Assembly (NCBI GenBank): GCA_030740335.1
Contig: JASLXL010000068.1
Coordinates: forward strand, 1-35,136
Length of the DNA: 35,136 bases
Reading direction: 5' to 3'
DNA from: SAR202 cluster bacterium
Lineage (GTDB): Bacteria; Chloroflexota; Dehalococcoidia; SAR202; CAJWER01
Under the pieces are notes generated by a model that saw only the letters and a list, made by a program, of their open reading frames with translations, was not told the origin of the DNA and made no database searches. The first letter of the stretch is position 1, and each line of letters begins with the position of its first letter. Positions 1-7,615 of this stretch are shown here, piece after piece. The translations under genes were made by a program, and so were the position numbers.

Positions 1-697
1 CCCTTAGCCTAACCATGATGACGTCCCGTAGCATCAGGAAGGCATCCACGAAGCGCACTGTGCTTTCCTCCTGGTGATGCCACTCAATCGGTATTTCGAG
101 GACTCGCAGGCCTCGTTTCGAAGCCAGGTAGAGTAACTCCACGTCGAACCCGAATCCGGTCGTTCGCTGGCTGGCAAAAAGCTCCTCGGCCGCCGCGCTT
201 CTGAAGCATTTGAACCCGCACTGAGTGTCCTGAAATCTCCGGATAGCCAACAAACGCACGACCAGGTTGAAGATGCGCCCCCTTAGGTGCCTAGATGCCG
301 ACTCATCGTAGCGTTTCGCTCCGGCGCCCTCGCGAGACCCGATTACCATGTCGTACCATTCACTCATCTGGTCGATGAAGCGGCTGAGCTGTGGAATTGG
401 CATGGCCAGGTCGGCGTCGCACATGAATCGCAGTTCGCCCGTCGCTGCCAGCATCCCGTGCCTCACCGCCCAACCCTTGCCCCTGTGTGGAACCCGCTCC
501 AGGCGGACACGATCGTCGATGCTGACCACCGCGCTTACGAAGGCGGACGTGGCGTCGACACTGCCATCGTCGACGACCACGACCTCCCAGGTGTACTCCT
601 GTTCAAGGAGGTAGTCGACGACGGCGCTTAGTGTGGCGCTGATACGTGTCTCTTCGTTGTAGGCAGGGATGACCACCGACAGGAAGGGTGTTGCCAA
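1..697 (-). CDS. Polyprenyl/dolichyl-phosphate glycosyltransferase (GT2 family), partial
   Basis: Family 2 glycosyltransferase that would move a sugar from a nucleotide donor to a membrane polyprenyl phosphate for cell-envelope or glycoprotein assembly. Reading the minus strand gives an uninterrupted frame with the classic N-terminal strand LSVVIPAYNEE, the VVVVDDGS nucleotide-binding loop, RGKGWAVRHGM, and a CDADLAMP segment as the DXD-like metal site. These are followed by the GSR, RFQDTQCGFK and FDVELLYLA blocks typical of DPG synthases. The C-terminus lies beyond the left edge. No ATG is available near the N-terminus. The TTG at 697 is the best start by homology, giving LATPFLSVVIP, but it has no convincing ribosome binding site. 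The frame stays open to about 745, so the start is uncertain. Function is family-level; the exact sugar is unknown. Confidence 0.85.
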   Translation of the reverse strand, partial: MATPFLSVVIPAYNEETRISATLSAVVDYLLEQEYTWEVVVVDDGSVDATSAFVSAVVSIDDRVRLERVPHRGKGWAVRHGMLAATGELRFMCDADLAMPIPQLSRFIDQMSEWYDMVIGSREGAGAKRYDESASRHLRGRIFNLVVRLLAIRRFQDTQCGFKCFRSAAAEELFASQRTTGFGFDVELLYLASKRGLRVLEIPIEWHHQEESTVRFVDAFLMLRDVIMVRLR

Positions 698-801
698 GGG
701 CGCTCCAGTCCGGACGCGGCGAATTGGCGTGCAGCGTCGTTCAGTACCTTATTAGCACGGGTGAGGGCCGATGGCAACAGCGAGCGCGCGGTGTGGGAGC
801 G

Positions 802-1554
802 CTAGCCTGGAGGCAGGAGGTGGGCTTTCGGAGCCCATTCCAGTAGCTGGTTTGCCTTTGCGAGGTTGACCTCTTGCCCGGTCTCGTCCCCGGCTATGAA
901 GAATGCGTCGAACCGGCCCATCCTGCCCCTGACAAACTCGATGGCGGCCAGGTAGGCCGATGCCAGGTCGCTCTCGTCGGTGACCCACAGGTGCGCGGGG
1001 TCGTCCACTGGGATCTTTCGGCCCTCAACCCAACCGGCGCGATCGCGAGGACCGGTGATCCGGAGGGCGGCGATGGACATGCCGAACTCGCGGCAGAAGT
1101 AGCGGCAGATGCGCTCGCCGAGGCCCTTGGTGAGCCCGTAGACTCCGGGGTTGTCCAAGGGTACCTCCTCCTCGCCCGAGTACCACCTCCGGCTGCGTGC
1201 ATGGACAGTAAAGGTGCTGGTGCATACGCCGGAGAGGACGCCCATCTCGTGGGCGATCTGGAGTAGCAGGTGGAGGCCGAGGGTGTTCACATGGTAATTT
1301 CGGGTGATGTCGTCGATGGTCGCGCGATTCGAGTGGGGGTCGGTTGGGTTCTGCATCACCATGTTCACGAAGATGTCGATCCCATCCAGGGCCTGCTTAA
1401 GCGCCTCGGGGTCTGCAATGGAGCCCTCAACGTACTCGACTCCCTGGGCGCGGGGTGGCCGCAGGTCTAGCACCCTCAACTCATGGTGTGGTAGTAGATA
1501 AGGGGCGGTCCAAGTTCCGACATTACCGGCGCCGCCAACCAGCAGGACTTTCAT
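802..1554 (-). CDS. NAD-dependent epimerase/dehydratase (extended SDR)
   Basis: A 250-residue extended short-chain dehydrogenase/reductase. The N-terminus carries the Rossmann fingerprint GGAGNVG (residues 7-13), an acidic residue after strand 2 (D30) that favours NAD over NADP, and the active-site pair in YGLTKG (Y139, K143). A Ser/Thr cluster at about 112-116 can supply the third catalytic residue. It is somewhat shorter than full sugar epimerases (about 300 residues), so the C-terminal substrate domain is small. The ATG at 1554 has GGAG nine bases upstream. The substrate cannot be read from sequence; a sugar nucleotide or a uronate-type sugar is likely. It sits downstream of the thiolase on the same strand, 88 bases apart, and may be co-transcribed. 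Confidence 0.85.
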   Translation of the reverse strand: MKVLLVGGAGNVGTWTAPYLLPHHELRVLDLRPPRAQGVEYVEGSIADPEALKQALDGIDIFVNMVMQNPTDPHSNRATIDDITRNYHVNTLGLHLLLQIAHEMGVLSGVCTSTFTVHARSRRWYSGEEEVPLDNPGVYGLTKGLGERICRYFCREFGMSIAALRITGPRDRAGWVEGRKIPVDDPAHLWVTDESDLASAYLAAIEFVRGRMGRFDAFFIAGDETGQEVNLAKANQLLEWAPKAHLLPPG

Positions 1555-1633
1555 ATCAACCGCTCCCTACGATGTCCTCGGCAAGATCAGGTTCAAGGTT
1601 CAAGGTTCTGGGTGATGGGGATTTGGATCCAGT

Positions 1634-1660
1634 GTCGCCCCACTAAGCGTGCGTAGCACT
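1634..1660 (-). repeat. Dispersed GCGCACGCT-type repeat, copy 1
   Basis: Read on the minus strand this is AGTGCTACGCACGCTTAGT followed by GGGGCGAC. It closely matches the minus-strand copy at 27959-27992 and the plus-strand copies at 13199-13229, 27865-27896 and 29474-29504. It overlaps the stop codon of the thiolase gene. Confidence 0.5.
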
Positions 1661-2833
1661 GGACACCCGCATGGCTACTGCTCCGCCGCCGCCGTGGCAG
1701 ACTGCCGCGACACCGGACTTTAGCCCTCGGCGTTCAAGCGCGTGCAGAAGGGTGACTAGAATGCGGGTGCCGCTGGCCCCTATCGGGTGACCCAGGGCGA
1801 CAGCGCCCCCGTTGACATTGACCCTGTCCCAGTCCCAGTCGAGGGCCTTGCCGTTGGCGAGAACCTGAGACGAGAAGGCCTCGTTGACCTCCATCAAATC
1901 GATGTCCGAGAGGTTCAATTTTCCGCGACCCAGCAGCTTGTCGATGGCCTGAGCCGGCGCCTCGAATAGCCGGGCTGGCTCATTCGCCACGAAGGTGTGA
2001 TCTTCGATAGTGGCTATGGGTTGGAGACCGAGGGAGCGGGCCTTTTCAGGGCTTGCGACTACTATTGCGGCAGCCCCGTCGGAGATCTGCGAAGAGTTTC
2101 CGGAGGTCACGGTATCACCAGTCTCGAAGGGGGGCGATAGTTTTGTGAGGGCCTCTATCGACGTGTCGGAACGAGGCCCTTCGTCCTCCGCGACGGTGAC
2201 GGTTCCTTTGCGGGTCTTGACGTCCACGGGGACGATCTCGTTGGCGAAAGAGCCATCGCCTGCGGCCCGAATCGCACTCTGGTGACTATCCAGTGCGAAC
2301 TTATCCTGCTCTTGTCTGGTGACCTCAAATTCCGCAGCGGTACCCTCGGCGAGGTTGCCCATATGAGTGTCGTTGAAGCAGCACCAGAGGCCGTCGTGGA
2401 CCATGGTGTCGACCATCTCCCAATCGCCGATTCTCTTGCCGGTGCGGCTGCCAGGCAGGACGTGAGGTGCGCGGCTCATGCTCTCCATTCCGCCAGCGAT
2501 GACCACGTCGGCATCGCCGGATTGCACCATCAGAGAGGCCAGGATGACCGACATCATGCCGGACGCGCAAACCTTGTTTACGGTGAGCGCTGAGCAGGTG
2601 TCGGGGAGGCCAGCGCCGATGGACGCTTGACGGGCAGGGGCCTGGCCAAGTCCAGCCGACAGCACGTTGCCCATGATGACGTAGTCGACGTCGTTGTCGA
2701 CTACGCCGGCGCGATCCATGGCGGCACGGACTGCCGTCGAGCCGAGCTGTGTTGCGGGGACGCTCGACAGTGTGCCTCCCAGCTTGCCGATAGGGGTGCG
2801 AGCACTACCCAGGATGACCGATGAATTTGTCAC
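1643..2833 (-). CDS. Acetyl-CoA acyltransferase (thiolase)
   Basis: A full-length 396-residue thiolase. It either condenses two acetyl-CoA to acetoacetyl-CoA or cleaves 3-ketoacyl-CoA in fatty-acid degradation. All family signatures are visible: the nucleophilic Cys in VNKVCASGMMS (C89), the NEAF block, the active-site His in GHPIGASG (H349), and the second Cys in CHGGGGA (C379). The start is GTG at 2833, with an AAGGAG motif about nine bases upstream. The last codons and stop lie inside one copy of a dispersed GCGCACGCT-type repeat (1634-1660), so the C-terminal residues may be repeat-derived. The upstream threonine aldolase ends 43 bases before. Biosynthetic and degradative roles cannot be separated from this context. 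Confidence 0.93.
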   Translation of the reverse strand: MTNSSVILGSARTPIGKLGGTLSSVPATQLGSTAVRAAMDRAGVVDNDVDYVIMGNVLSAGLGQAPARQASIGAGLPDTCSALTVNKVCASGMMSVILASLMVQSGDADVVIAGGMESMSRAPHVLPGSRTGKRIGDWEMVDTMVHDGLWCCFNDTHMGNLAEGTAAEFEVTRQEQDKFALDSHQSAIRAAGDGSFANEIVPVDVKTRKGTVTVAEDEGPRSDTSIEALTKLSPPFETGDTVTSGNSSQISDGAAAIVVASPEKARSLGLQPIATIEDHTFVANEPARLFEAPAQAIDKLLGRGKLNLSDIDLMEVNEAFSSQVLANGKALDWDWDRVNVNGGAVALGHPIGASGTRILVTLLHALERRGLKSGVAAVCHGGGGAVAMRVSSATHA

Positions 2834-2876
2834 TGCTACTTCTCCTTGCGGGACGTTTGGCCGCCTACGCGTGCTT

Positions 2877-3926
2877 TCATGATGCGCGTGGAGTAGCTTG
2901 CATTACCCGCTGGACGGCTCCGAGGGCGGTTTCGATGTCCTTGGGGGTGATGTGGTGATGGGTGACCATGCGGATGCGGCCGTCAAGGGCGAAACAGTGC
3001 ACGCCCTCCTCCGCAAGACTCTGTTCGACCTCCTCGGGAGTCCGGTCGGACAATGTGAAGTACAGGATGTTGGTGGTGACCCGATCGGATTCGATGTTGA
3101 TACCACTGATCTGGGCGAGGCCCTCGGCTAACCGTCGGGCGTTGGCGTGGTCGTCTGCCATGCGGTCAACCATGGAATCGAGTGCAACGATGCCTGCCGC
3201 CGAGATGACACCAGTCTGGCGCATCTCGCCGCCGACGATCTTGCGCCGGTTGTGGGCCTCGGCTATGTAATCACGGCTGCCAGCCACGATTCCGCCGATC
3301 GGGCATGCCAGACCTTTGGAGAGGCAGAACGTGGCGGAGTCGGCGTCGGCAACAAGGGCCGATGCCGGAATGTCTAGTGCTACGGCGGCGTTGAAGAGGC
3401 GTGCGCCATCGATATGCAGTGCAGTGCCGCGGTCGTGCACGTCGGCGGCGAAGGAAGAGGTCCATGCCGGGTCGATCGGCCTGCCATCGGACGCGTTGTG
3501 GGTGTTCTCCATGTTCACGAGCGTTACCCGTCCGCCGCCATTTGTCTCAGCCGTGATCGAGAGGCCGATGTCCTCGATTCCAAGCTTCCCGTCGGGGTTC
3601 TCGGGTAGCCGTCGCACGCCGATCTGGCCGTAGGTGCTATGACCATTGCCCTGATCGGCGCTCCAGGCCATGTGGGAGCGCTCCCCGACGATCATAGCGT
3701 CGCCGGGCGCGCAGTGTGCGAGGGCGGCGACGAGGTTGCCCATCGACCCGGAGGCCACCAGCAATGCGGTTTCCGTGCCCAGTCGCTCAGCGGCCATTTC
3801 TTCCAGGCGCTGAGTGGTGGGGTCGCCCTCAAGGCCGTCATCGGCGACTTCGGCGTCGTACATGGCGCGGCGCATCTCGGGGGTTGGCCGGGTGACCGTG
3901 TCAGATCGCAGGTCGATGCCGTTCAT
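2877..3926 (-). CDS. ltaE: Low-specificity L-threonine aldolase (PLP-dependent)
   Basis: A 349-residue fold-type I PLP enzyme that cleaves L-threonine or allo-threonine to glycine and acetaldehyde. It opens with MNGIDLRSDTVTRPTPEM, the canonical family start. The aspartate contacting the PLP ring is in HIDGARL (D173), and the Schiff-base lysine is in CLSKGLACPIG (K204). The frame runs upstream to 4064, but the ATG at 3926 is clearly the start: it has CGGAGGAAG immediately upstream and begins exactly where the family does. Length is normal for the family. It is divergent from the amidohydrolase at 4094, with a promoter of its own at 3968-3997, and the thiolase follows 43 bases downstream. Confidence 0.93.
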   Translation of the reverse strand: MNGIDLRSDTVTRPTPEMRRAMYDAEVADDGLEGDPTTQRLEEMAAERLGTETALLVASGSMGNLVAALAHCAPGDAMIVGERSHMAWSADQGNGHSTYGQIGVRRLPENPDGKLGIEDIGLSITAETNGGGRVTLVNMENTHNASDGRPIDPAWTSSFAADVHDRGTALHIDGARLFNAAVALDIPASALVADADSATFCLSKGLACPIGGIVAGSRDYIAEAHNRRKIVGGEMRQTGVISAAGIVALDSMVDRMADDHANARRLAEGLAQISGINIESDRVTTNILYFTLSDRTPEEVEQSLAEEGVHCFALDGRIRMVTHHHITPKDIETALGAVQRVMQATPRAS

Positions 3927-3967
3927 GCTTCCTCCGGAGTTCAAGTGCGAGGGCTGGCTTGTGACAA

Positions 3968-3997
3968 AGTATAGGTTCGGCCAACGCCGACGGTCAA
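3968..3997 (-). promoter_or_regulatory. Sigma70-type promoter for the threonine aldolase
   Basis: Minus-strand TTGACC (3997-3992), an 18-base spacer, then TATACT (3973-3968). Transcription would start about 35-40 bases before the ATG at 3926. Confidence 0.6.
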
Positions 3998-4016
3998 CGG
4001 TGAGAGATCGTTCTCG

Positions 4017-4045
4017 TTGACAGCCCTGTGCCTCCAAACTACACT
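4017..4045 (+). promoter_or_regulatory. Sigma70-type promoter for the amidohydrolase
   Basis: Perfect -35 TTGACA (4017-4022), 17-base spacer, -10 TACACT (4040-4045). Transcription would start around 4052, about 40 bases before the ATG at 4094. It is back-to-back with the aldolase promoter, 20 bases away. Confidence 0.65.
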
Positions 4046-4093
4046 CGCATCCGCCCCTGGACATGTATTGCGTTGACGAAGGGAGGCCACGAG

Positions 4094-5341
4094 ATGAAGG
4101 TAATCACGGGCGGCTTGTTGATCGACGGGAACGGCCTTGATCCAGTGCCCGATGCGAGCGTCGTGATCGACGATGACGGTCGTATAGTCGAGGCCGGTTC
4201 GCTGGACTCTTTTCCGTCCGGGGCTGAGGTCGTGGACGTGGTTGGCAAGACTATTATGCCCGGTATCATCGACTGCCATGCTCACCTGTTTGTAGACGTC
4301 AAGCCGATGCACGATCAGGCGCTTGAGCCGATGACGCTGAGAACCTTCCAGGCGGCCCAGAACGCCAGGGCCACGCTGGACGCCGGGGTGACCTCAATTC
4401 GCGATCCAGGCGGGACTCCGCTGGGCTTCAAGATGGCCGCGGAGCAGGGCCTGTTCCCCTCTCCCAGGATGCGTATCTCGGTGGCGGTACTATCACAGAC
4501 GGGTGGCCATGCTGACCCGCTGCTGCCGTCCGGGATCAACCAGCCGCTGCTGCCGCTGGGCAACTCGGTGGAGTGGCCGAACGGGGTGTGTGACGGTGAG
4601 GCCGAGGTGCGCAAGGCGACTCGGGCGATGTTCAGGGCCGGCGCCGACTTCATCAAGCTATGCTCCACGGGCGGGGTGCTGTCGGCCAGTGATGAGCCCG
4701 GTGCGACCCAGTTCACTCGCGAGGAGATCGCGGTGATGGTGTACGAGGCCGCTGCGGTCGGCAAGGTCTGTGCGGCCCATGCCCAGGCTCGCGAGGGCAT
4801 CCGCAACGCCGTGCTGGCCGGGGTGCAGTCTATCGAGCACGCCGTCTATGTGGACGAGAGCATATGTGCCGAGATGAAGGAGCGCGGCACGTTTGCCGTG
4901 CCGACGCTGGTGGCGTCGCTGTGGGTGGTTCGAAAGGCCGAGCAGTATCCTGGGTCCGTGCTCCCGCAGTCACTGCGCAAGATTCAGGAGATTGGACCCG
5001 ACCACCGCGAGGGGTTCGAGATGGCTCTCGAATTGGGGGTCAAAATCGCGTTTGGCACCGACTCAGGCGTTGGGCCTCATGGCTCGAATCTGGAGGAGCT
5101 GAGGTTGATGGTCGAAGCTGGTATGACGCCGATGCAGGCCCTGGTCTCGGCCACCAAGACGGCTTCGGAGTGCGCTCGGATGGATGCGGATGTGGGAACG
5201 CTGGAGCCAGGTAAGCTGGCGGATCTGCTGGTGGTGGACGGCAATCCGCTGGAGGACATGTCGTTGATGGAGTACAAGTCCAACCTGCTGATGATCATGC
5301 AGGGCGGCCGCGCACACAAGGACCTGGTCACTGCGGGTTAG
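4094..5341 (+). CDS. Metal-dependent amidohydrolase (imidazolonepropionase/prolidase-like)
   Basis: A 415-residue amidohydrolase-superfamily enzyme, probably cytoplasmic, that hydrolyses an amide, carbamate or peptide-like bond. The small beta-sandwich domain is split between the N-terminus and the C-terminus (EPGKLADLLVVDGNPLED), around a TIM barrel. Metal ligands are all visible: HAH after strand 1 (CHAHLF, H62 and H64), the lysine that would be carboxylated (FIKLCSTGG, K188), H229 in AAHAQ, H249 in SIEHAV, and the catalytic D323 in FGTDSG. This is the binuclear subtype seen in Xaa-Pro dipeptidase-like and molinate or carbamate hydrolase-like proteins. ATG 4094 has GGGAGG seven bases upstream; the frame upstream to 4028 is not needed. 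The substrate is not deducible. Confidence 0.9.
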   Translation: MKVITGGLLIDGNGLDPVPDASVVIDDDGRIVEAGSLDSFPSGAEVVDVVGKTIMPGIIDCHAHLFVDVKPMHDQALEPMTLRTFQAAQNARATLDAGVTSIRDPGGTPLGFKMAAEQGLFPSPRMRISVAVLSQTGGHADPLLPSGINQPLLPLGNSVEWPNGVCDGEAEVRKATRAMFRAGADFIKLCSTGGVLSASDEPGATQFTREEIAVMVYEAAAVGKVCAAHAQAREGIRNAVLAGVQSIEHAVYVDESICAEMKERGTFAVPTLVASLWVVRKAEQYPGSVLPQSLRKIQEIGPDHREGFEMALELGVKIAFGTDSGVGPHGSNLEELRLMVEAGMTPMQALVSATKTASECARMDADVGTLEPGKLADLLVVDGNPLEDMSLMEYKSNLLMIMQGGRAHKDLVTAG

Positions 5342-5418
5342 GCGCGAGTGAGTGAACGACTGCCCTCGCGAAGGGCTGTTGCCCCTCCACAAGGATAAAA
5401 ATATGAGACTGTTAATTC

Positions 5419-5472
5419 TAAGGGACAACCCTCAGGCACCCCCGTAGGGGCTGTGCCTCTCTGCACACCCTT
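5419..5472 (+). repeat. Dispersed repeat family B, copy 1
   Basis: The stretch AGGGACAACCCTCAGGCACC, then GTAGGGGCTGTGCCTCT and CTGCACACCC, matches base for base over most positions the stretch at 18087-18142 (AGGGACACCCTCACGCACC, GATGGGCTTTCGCCTCT, TTCACACCC). An ATAAAA motif precedes both copies. Confidence 0.5.
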
Positions 5473-5511
5473 GGTTCAGGGCTATGGTTGCGACCATAAC
5501 CCGATGGCGAA

Positions 5512-5578
5512 CCCTTCGACGGAACTCAGGGTGAGGAGAGGTGGATGTTTTCCCGCTCATGGTGAGCCTGTTGAACCA
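5512..5578 (+). repeat. REP-like palindrome, copy 1 (two arms)
   Basis: Left arm CCCTTCGACGGAACTCAGGG (5512-5531) continues TGAGGA. The right arm, 5552-5578, is CCGCTCATGGTGAGCC followed by TGTTGAACCA. The arms are imperfect inverted repeats of each other and recur, complete and in reverse orientation, at 29561-29643. Single arms occur at 7123-7150 and 14051-14076. Confidence 0.7.
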
Positions 5579-5673
5579 CTAGCAGAGGAAGGATCCCCTT
5601 AGGCGTGTATCTCCCCGTCTGCCCACTCTTCCTCTGAAATCCGCACGCCGAACCAGCCACCAGTTACTATCTC

Positions 5674-6702
5674 TTAGCCTTCCAGTTCCTGTCTTACGAT
5701 CTTGGTGCCGGCTGCCAGTGCCTGGAGTTTTAGGTAGGTTATCCAGCGGGGGAGCTGGAAGAAGCCGCAGTCTGGGCTGATGTAGAGCTTTTCGGGCTCG
5801 ACGGTTTTGAGCAGCATGCGGATGCGCTCGGCTATGTCCTCGGGTTTTTCGACGTAGAAGGATTTTACGTCTACCACTCCGGCGCCCAGTTCTCGGTCGT
5901 CGCCGGCCTCCCCCCAGAGATCGCTTTCCTTCATCTCTCGATTTGCGAACTCCAACACGATCTGATCGGTCTTGGTCTCGAGCAGGGCTGGAAACATCCA
6001 TCCGTAGTCCCGCTTGCCCCTTGGGCGACTGGCCAGGTTGCCGAAGCAGACGTGCAGGGCCAACTTCGCGTCGATGCTCTCCACCGTGGAGTTATAGAGG
6101 CTCACCCACTCGTTTAGCTCGCCGGGGATGATGGCGAAGGATGGCTCGTCGAGCTGGATGAAATCCGCGCCAGCCTCCTCAAGAGCCTTTAGTTCGGCGT
6201 TGATGACCTGGGAGACGTCCCAGGCCAGGTCGAGACGCGACTTGTAGCCCTCTCCGGGCCGTATGTGCATAGTGAGTGTCAGCGGGCCCGGACAGGTGAC
6301 CTTTATTGGCTTGTCGGTGTGGGCCTTGGCATAGAGGTATTCTTCGACGATTCCTAGTCCCTCTGGAATGGTGATCTTTTCGGTGGCCCGATATCGTTGA
6401 GGGCTGTCGTACCCGTAGAGCCCGACTTTGCGCAGCTGTGTCTCCTCGACGATGCCGGTCATGCGTTTGTAGAAGCTTTGCACGAAGTACCAGCGGCGCA
6501 TCTCACCGTCACTGATTATGTCGATTCCGGCGCGCTCCTGGTCAAGGATGGCCATGTTCACGGCGTCGTCGAAGGTCTCTTTCGTGTCGGTCGGACCATA
6601 GTTGCCTTTGTCCATCTCGTCAATGGCGGTCCAGAGCCAGCTTGGCGTGGCGTGGCTTCCGATGACGGTTGTCGGGAGGAGCTTTGGTTGTAGGTTTGTC
6701 AA
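5674..6702 (-). CDS. Cobalamin-independent methionine synthase (MetE) C-terminal-type protein
   Basis: A single-barrel protein of about 342 residues equivalent to the catalytic C-terminal half of MetE. Such short proteins transfer a methyl group to homocysteine or act on related thiols and may use a methyl donor other than folate. It has IGSHATPSWLW at the N-terminus, ISDGEMRRW, QLDEPSF, and the zinc site His-X-Cys in LALHVCFGN, Glu in VLEFAN and Cys in SPDCGFFQ (H220, C222, E254, C315 counted from GTG 6711). The intact zinc ligands argue for an active enzyme. GTG at 6711 is also in frame, but GGAG abuts it. TTG at 6702 has the same GGAG eight bases upstream and is preferred. A TATACT box lies on the minus strand at 6742-6737 with a poor -35. 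The amino-terminal folate domain of full MetE is absent. Confidence 0.85.
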   Translation of the reverse strand: MTNLQPKLLPTTVIGSHATPSWLWTAIDEMDKGNYGPTDTKETFDDAVNMAILDQERAGIDIISDGEMRRWYFVQSFYKRMTGIVEETQLRKVGLYGYDSPQRYRATEKITIPEGLGIVEEYLYAKAHTDKPIKVTCPGPLTLTMHIRPGEGYKSRLDLAWDVSQVINAELKALEEAGADFIQLDEPSFAIIPGELNEWVSLYNSTVESIDAKLALHVCFGNLASRPRGKRDYGWMFPALLETKTDQIVLEFANREMKESDLWGEAGDDRELGAGVVDVKSFYVEKPEDIAERIRMLLKTVEPEKLYISPDCGFFQLPRWITYLKLQALAAGTKIVRQELEG

Positions 6703-7122
6703 TCTGATCACTCCGTTGGGATATGAAGACGATATGAGTATAGCATCGGGGGCGTCCGGCTCCGGGGTCGTGGGGTGGGGTCGTCATATTGTGGAGTGCG
6801 GGAGATTTGGAGGAGGCCAGGCGGGTAGGTCACGGGGCTGATTCTAGGGTCGGAATTTCTGTCTTATCCTGTCGCTTTTTGTCTCATTTCGTAGTTGAAT
6901 GACGATCTTAAGAAAAGCAAGTTGATTGTGCCCACCCACCTGCCCCGGGTGAATTCCCAGGTGGGGGTACATTGCCCACGCCCCTTGCCAGAGGGTCAGA
7001 CCCTATGGACTCTCCCTAAGGGAAATTGAATTTGTCTCCGAATGGCTTGTTGCGAGATGGCGCGATTGACGTGTGGGCCAGAATGAGGCTCGCTCGACAA
7101 GACGGTCGCGCTGGGTGATCTG

Positions 7123-7150
7123 CCCTTCGACGAACTCAGGGCGAACGGTG
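7123..7150 (+). repeat. REP-like element, single arm
   Basis: CCCTTCGACGAACTCAGGGC followed by GAACGGTG matches the left arm of the palindrome at 5512-5578. No partner arm is seen nearby. Confidence 0.6.
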
Positions 7151-7326
7151 AAGTTGGTTCTGTATCCGTGGGGAACTGGAACCACTGTCTCGGATATCGG
7201 CTTTGGGCGCGTGGGCCGGGACGCAAGAAGGAGTGGGCCCATGAGGGTCCGTCCCTTTATCCAAAATAGCACAAAGGTTCTCTCGCCCCAATCTTTGTGG
7301 GGTTGTCTCGGGCTTTGGGTGATACG

Positions 7327-7356
7327 TTGCGGACTCTGTGGGCGTTGGCATATAAT
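7327..7356 (+). promoter_or_regulatory. Promoter of the mini-protein/bioY unit
   Basis: Perfect -10 TATAAT (7351-7356), an 18-base spacer, and a partial -35 TTGCGG (7327-7332). Transcription would start near 7363, inside the palindrome at 7355-7370. Confidence 0.65.
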
Positions 7357-7370
7357 ACGGCCCGCCGTAT
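7355..7370. promoter_or_regulatory. Candidate operator palindrome at the bioY transcription start
   Basis: ATACGG-CCCG-CCGTAT, with perfect 6-base arms, overlaps the last bases of the -10 box and the expected start point. This is where a repressor would block transcription. The sequence does not match the BirA or BioR boxes I know; a biotin-responsive role is inference from the gene it controls. Confidence 0.45.
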
Positions 7371-7420
7371 GGGGGCGATTCCTAGTACGGATCAACTTGA
7401 ATGCAGGGGCTGCAGAACAC

Positions 7421-7612
7421 ATGTCAACCGACCCTAAGCCGAAACATACCTACTTTCGCCGGGACATCCTGAAGGGTGCGCCGGTAGCTCTGGCCGGTGT
7501 TCTTGCCCTGAGCGCCATTGGAAGGCGGCTGTTACAGCGCAAACGCAGCGCGCCTGACTTCCCTGAGGACTCGATTTTCAGGCCAGCGAAAGACCCTCGC
7601 TACCAGGCGTAG
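7421..7612 (+). CDS. Small twin-arginine-like membrane protein linked to BioY
   Basis: A 63-residue protein. YFRRDILKGAPVALAGVLAL (residues 11-30) has the shape of a Tat signal: R13-R14, D, hydrophobic pair and Lys, then a hydrophobic stretch. It is followed by a basic patch (RRLLQRKR) and a short soluble tail with DFPEDSIFRPAKDP. No folded cargo domain follows, so it may stay as a membrane-anchored peptide with a cytoplasmic or external tail. It begins at ATG 7421 without a strong ribosome binding site and ends three bases before the bioY ATG, so the two are almost certainly co-translated. I do not recognise a named family. A role as an accessory or partner of the biotin importer is inference from the tight linkage only. 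Confidence 0.6.
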   Translation: MSTDPKPKHTYFRRDILKGAPVALAGVLALSAIGRRLLQRKRSAPDFPEDSIFRPAKDPRYQA

Positions 7613-7615
7613 GCA

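Larger units (their letters stand above)
5342..5673. other. Convergent intergenic region, repeat-rich
   Basis: No gene seen between the converging amidohydrolase and MetE-like genes. It contains a small GCCCT-CGCGA-AGGGC hairpin (5362-5376, no T-tract), a copy of repeat family B (5419-5472) and a two-armed REP-like palindrome (5512-5578). Confidence 0.6.
6712..7420. other. Intergenic region between divergent MetE-like and bioY units
   Basis: No convincing gene over about 700 bases. A plus-strand open frame (7073 onward) only continues into the mini-protein at 7421. Visible structures are an inverted repeat CCCACCTG/CAGGTGGG (6935-6942 and 6958-6965, 15-base loop), short stems GGGTCAGACCC and TCCCTAAGGGA near 6995-7022, a single REP-like arm (7123-7150), and the bioY promoter with a palindrome (7327-7370). 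I see no recognisable SAM or cobalamin riboswitch core. Confidence 0.5.

Noticed and set aside
6712..6950. SAM or cobalamin riboswitch upstream of the MetE-like gene
   Set aside because: I looked for the conserved core stems on the minus strand and could not find them; only unrelated short hairpins are present.
7073..7420. Upstream extension of the mini-protein frame as a 179-residue protein
   Set aside because: The extension covers a REP-like arm, the promoter and the palindrome, and its translation is not protein-like; ATG 7421 starts the recognisable part.
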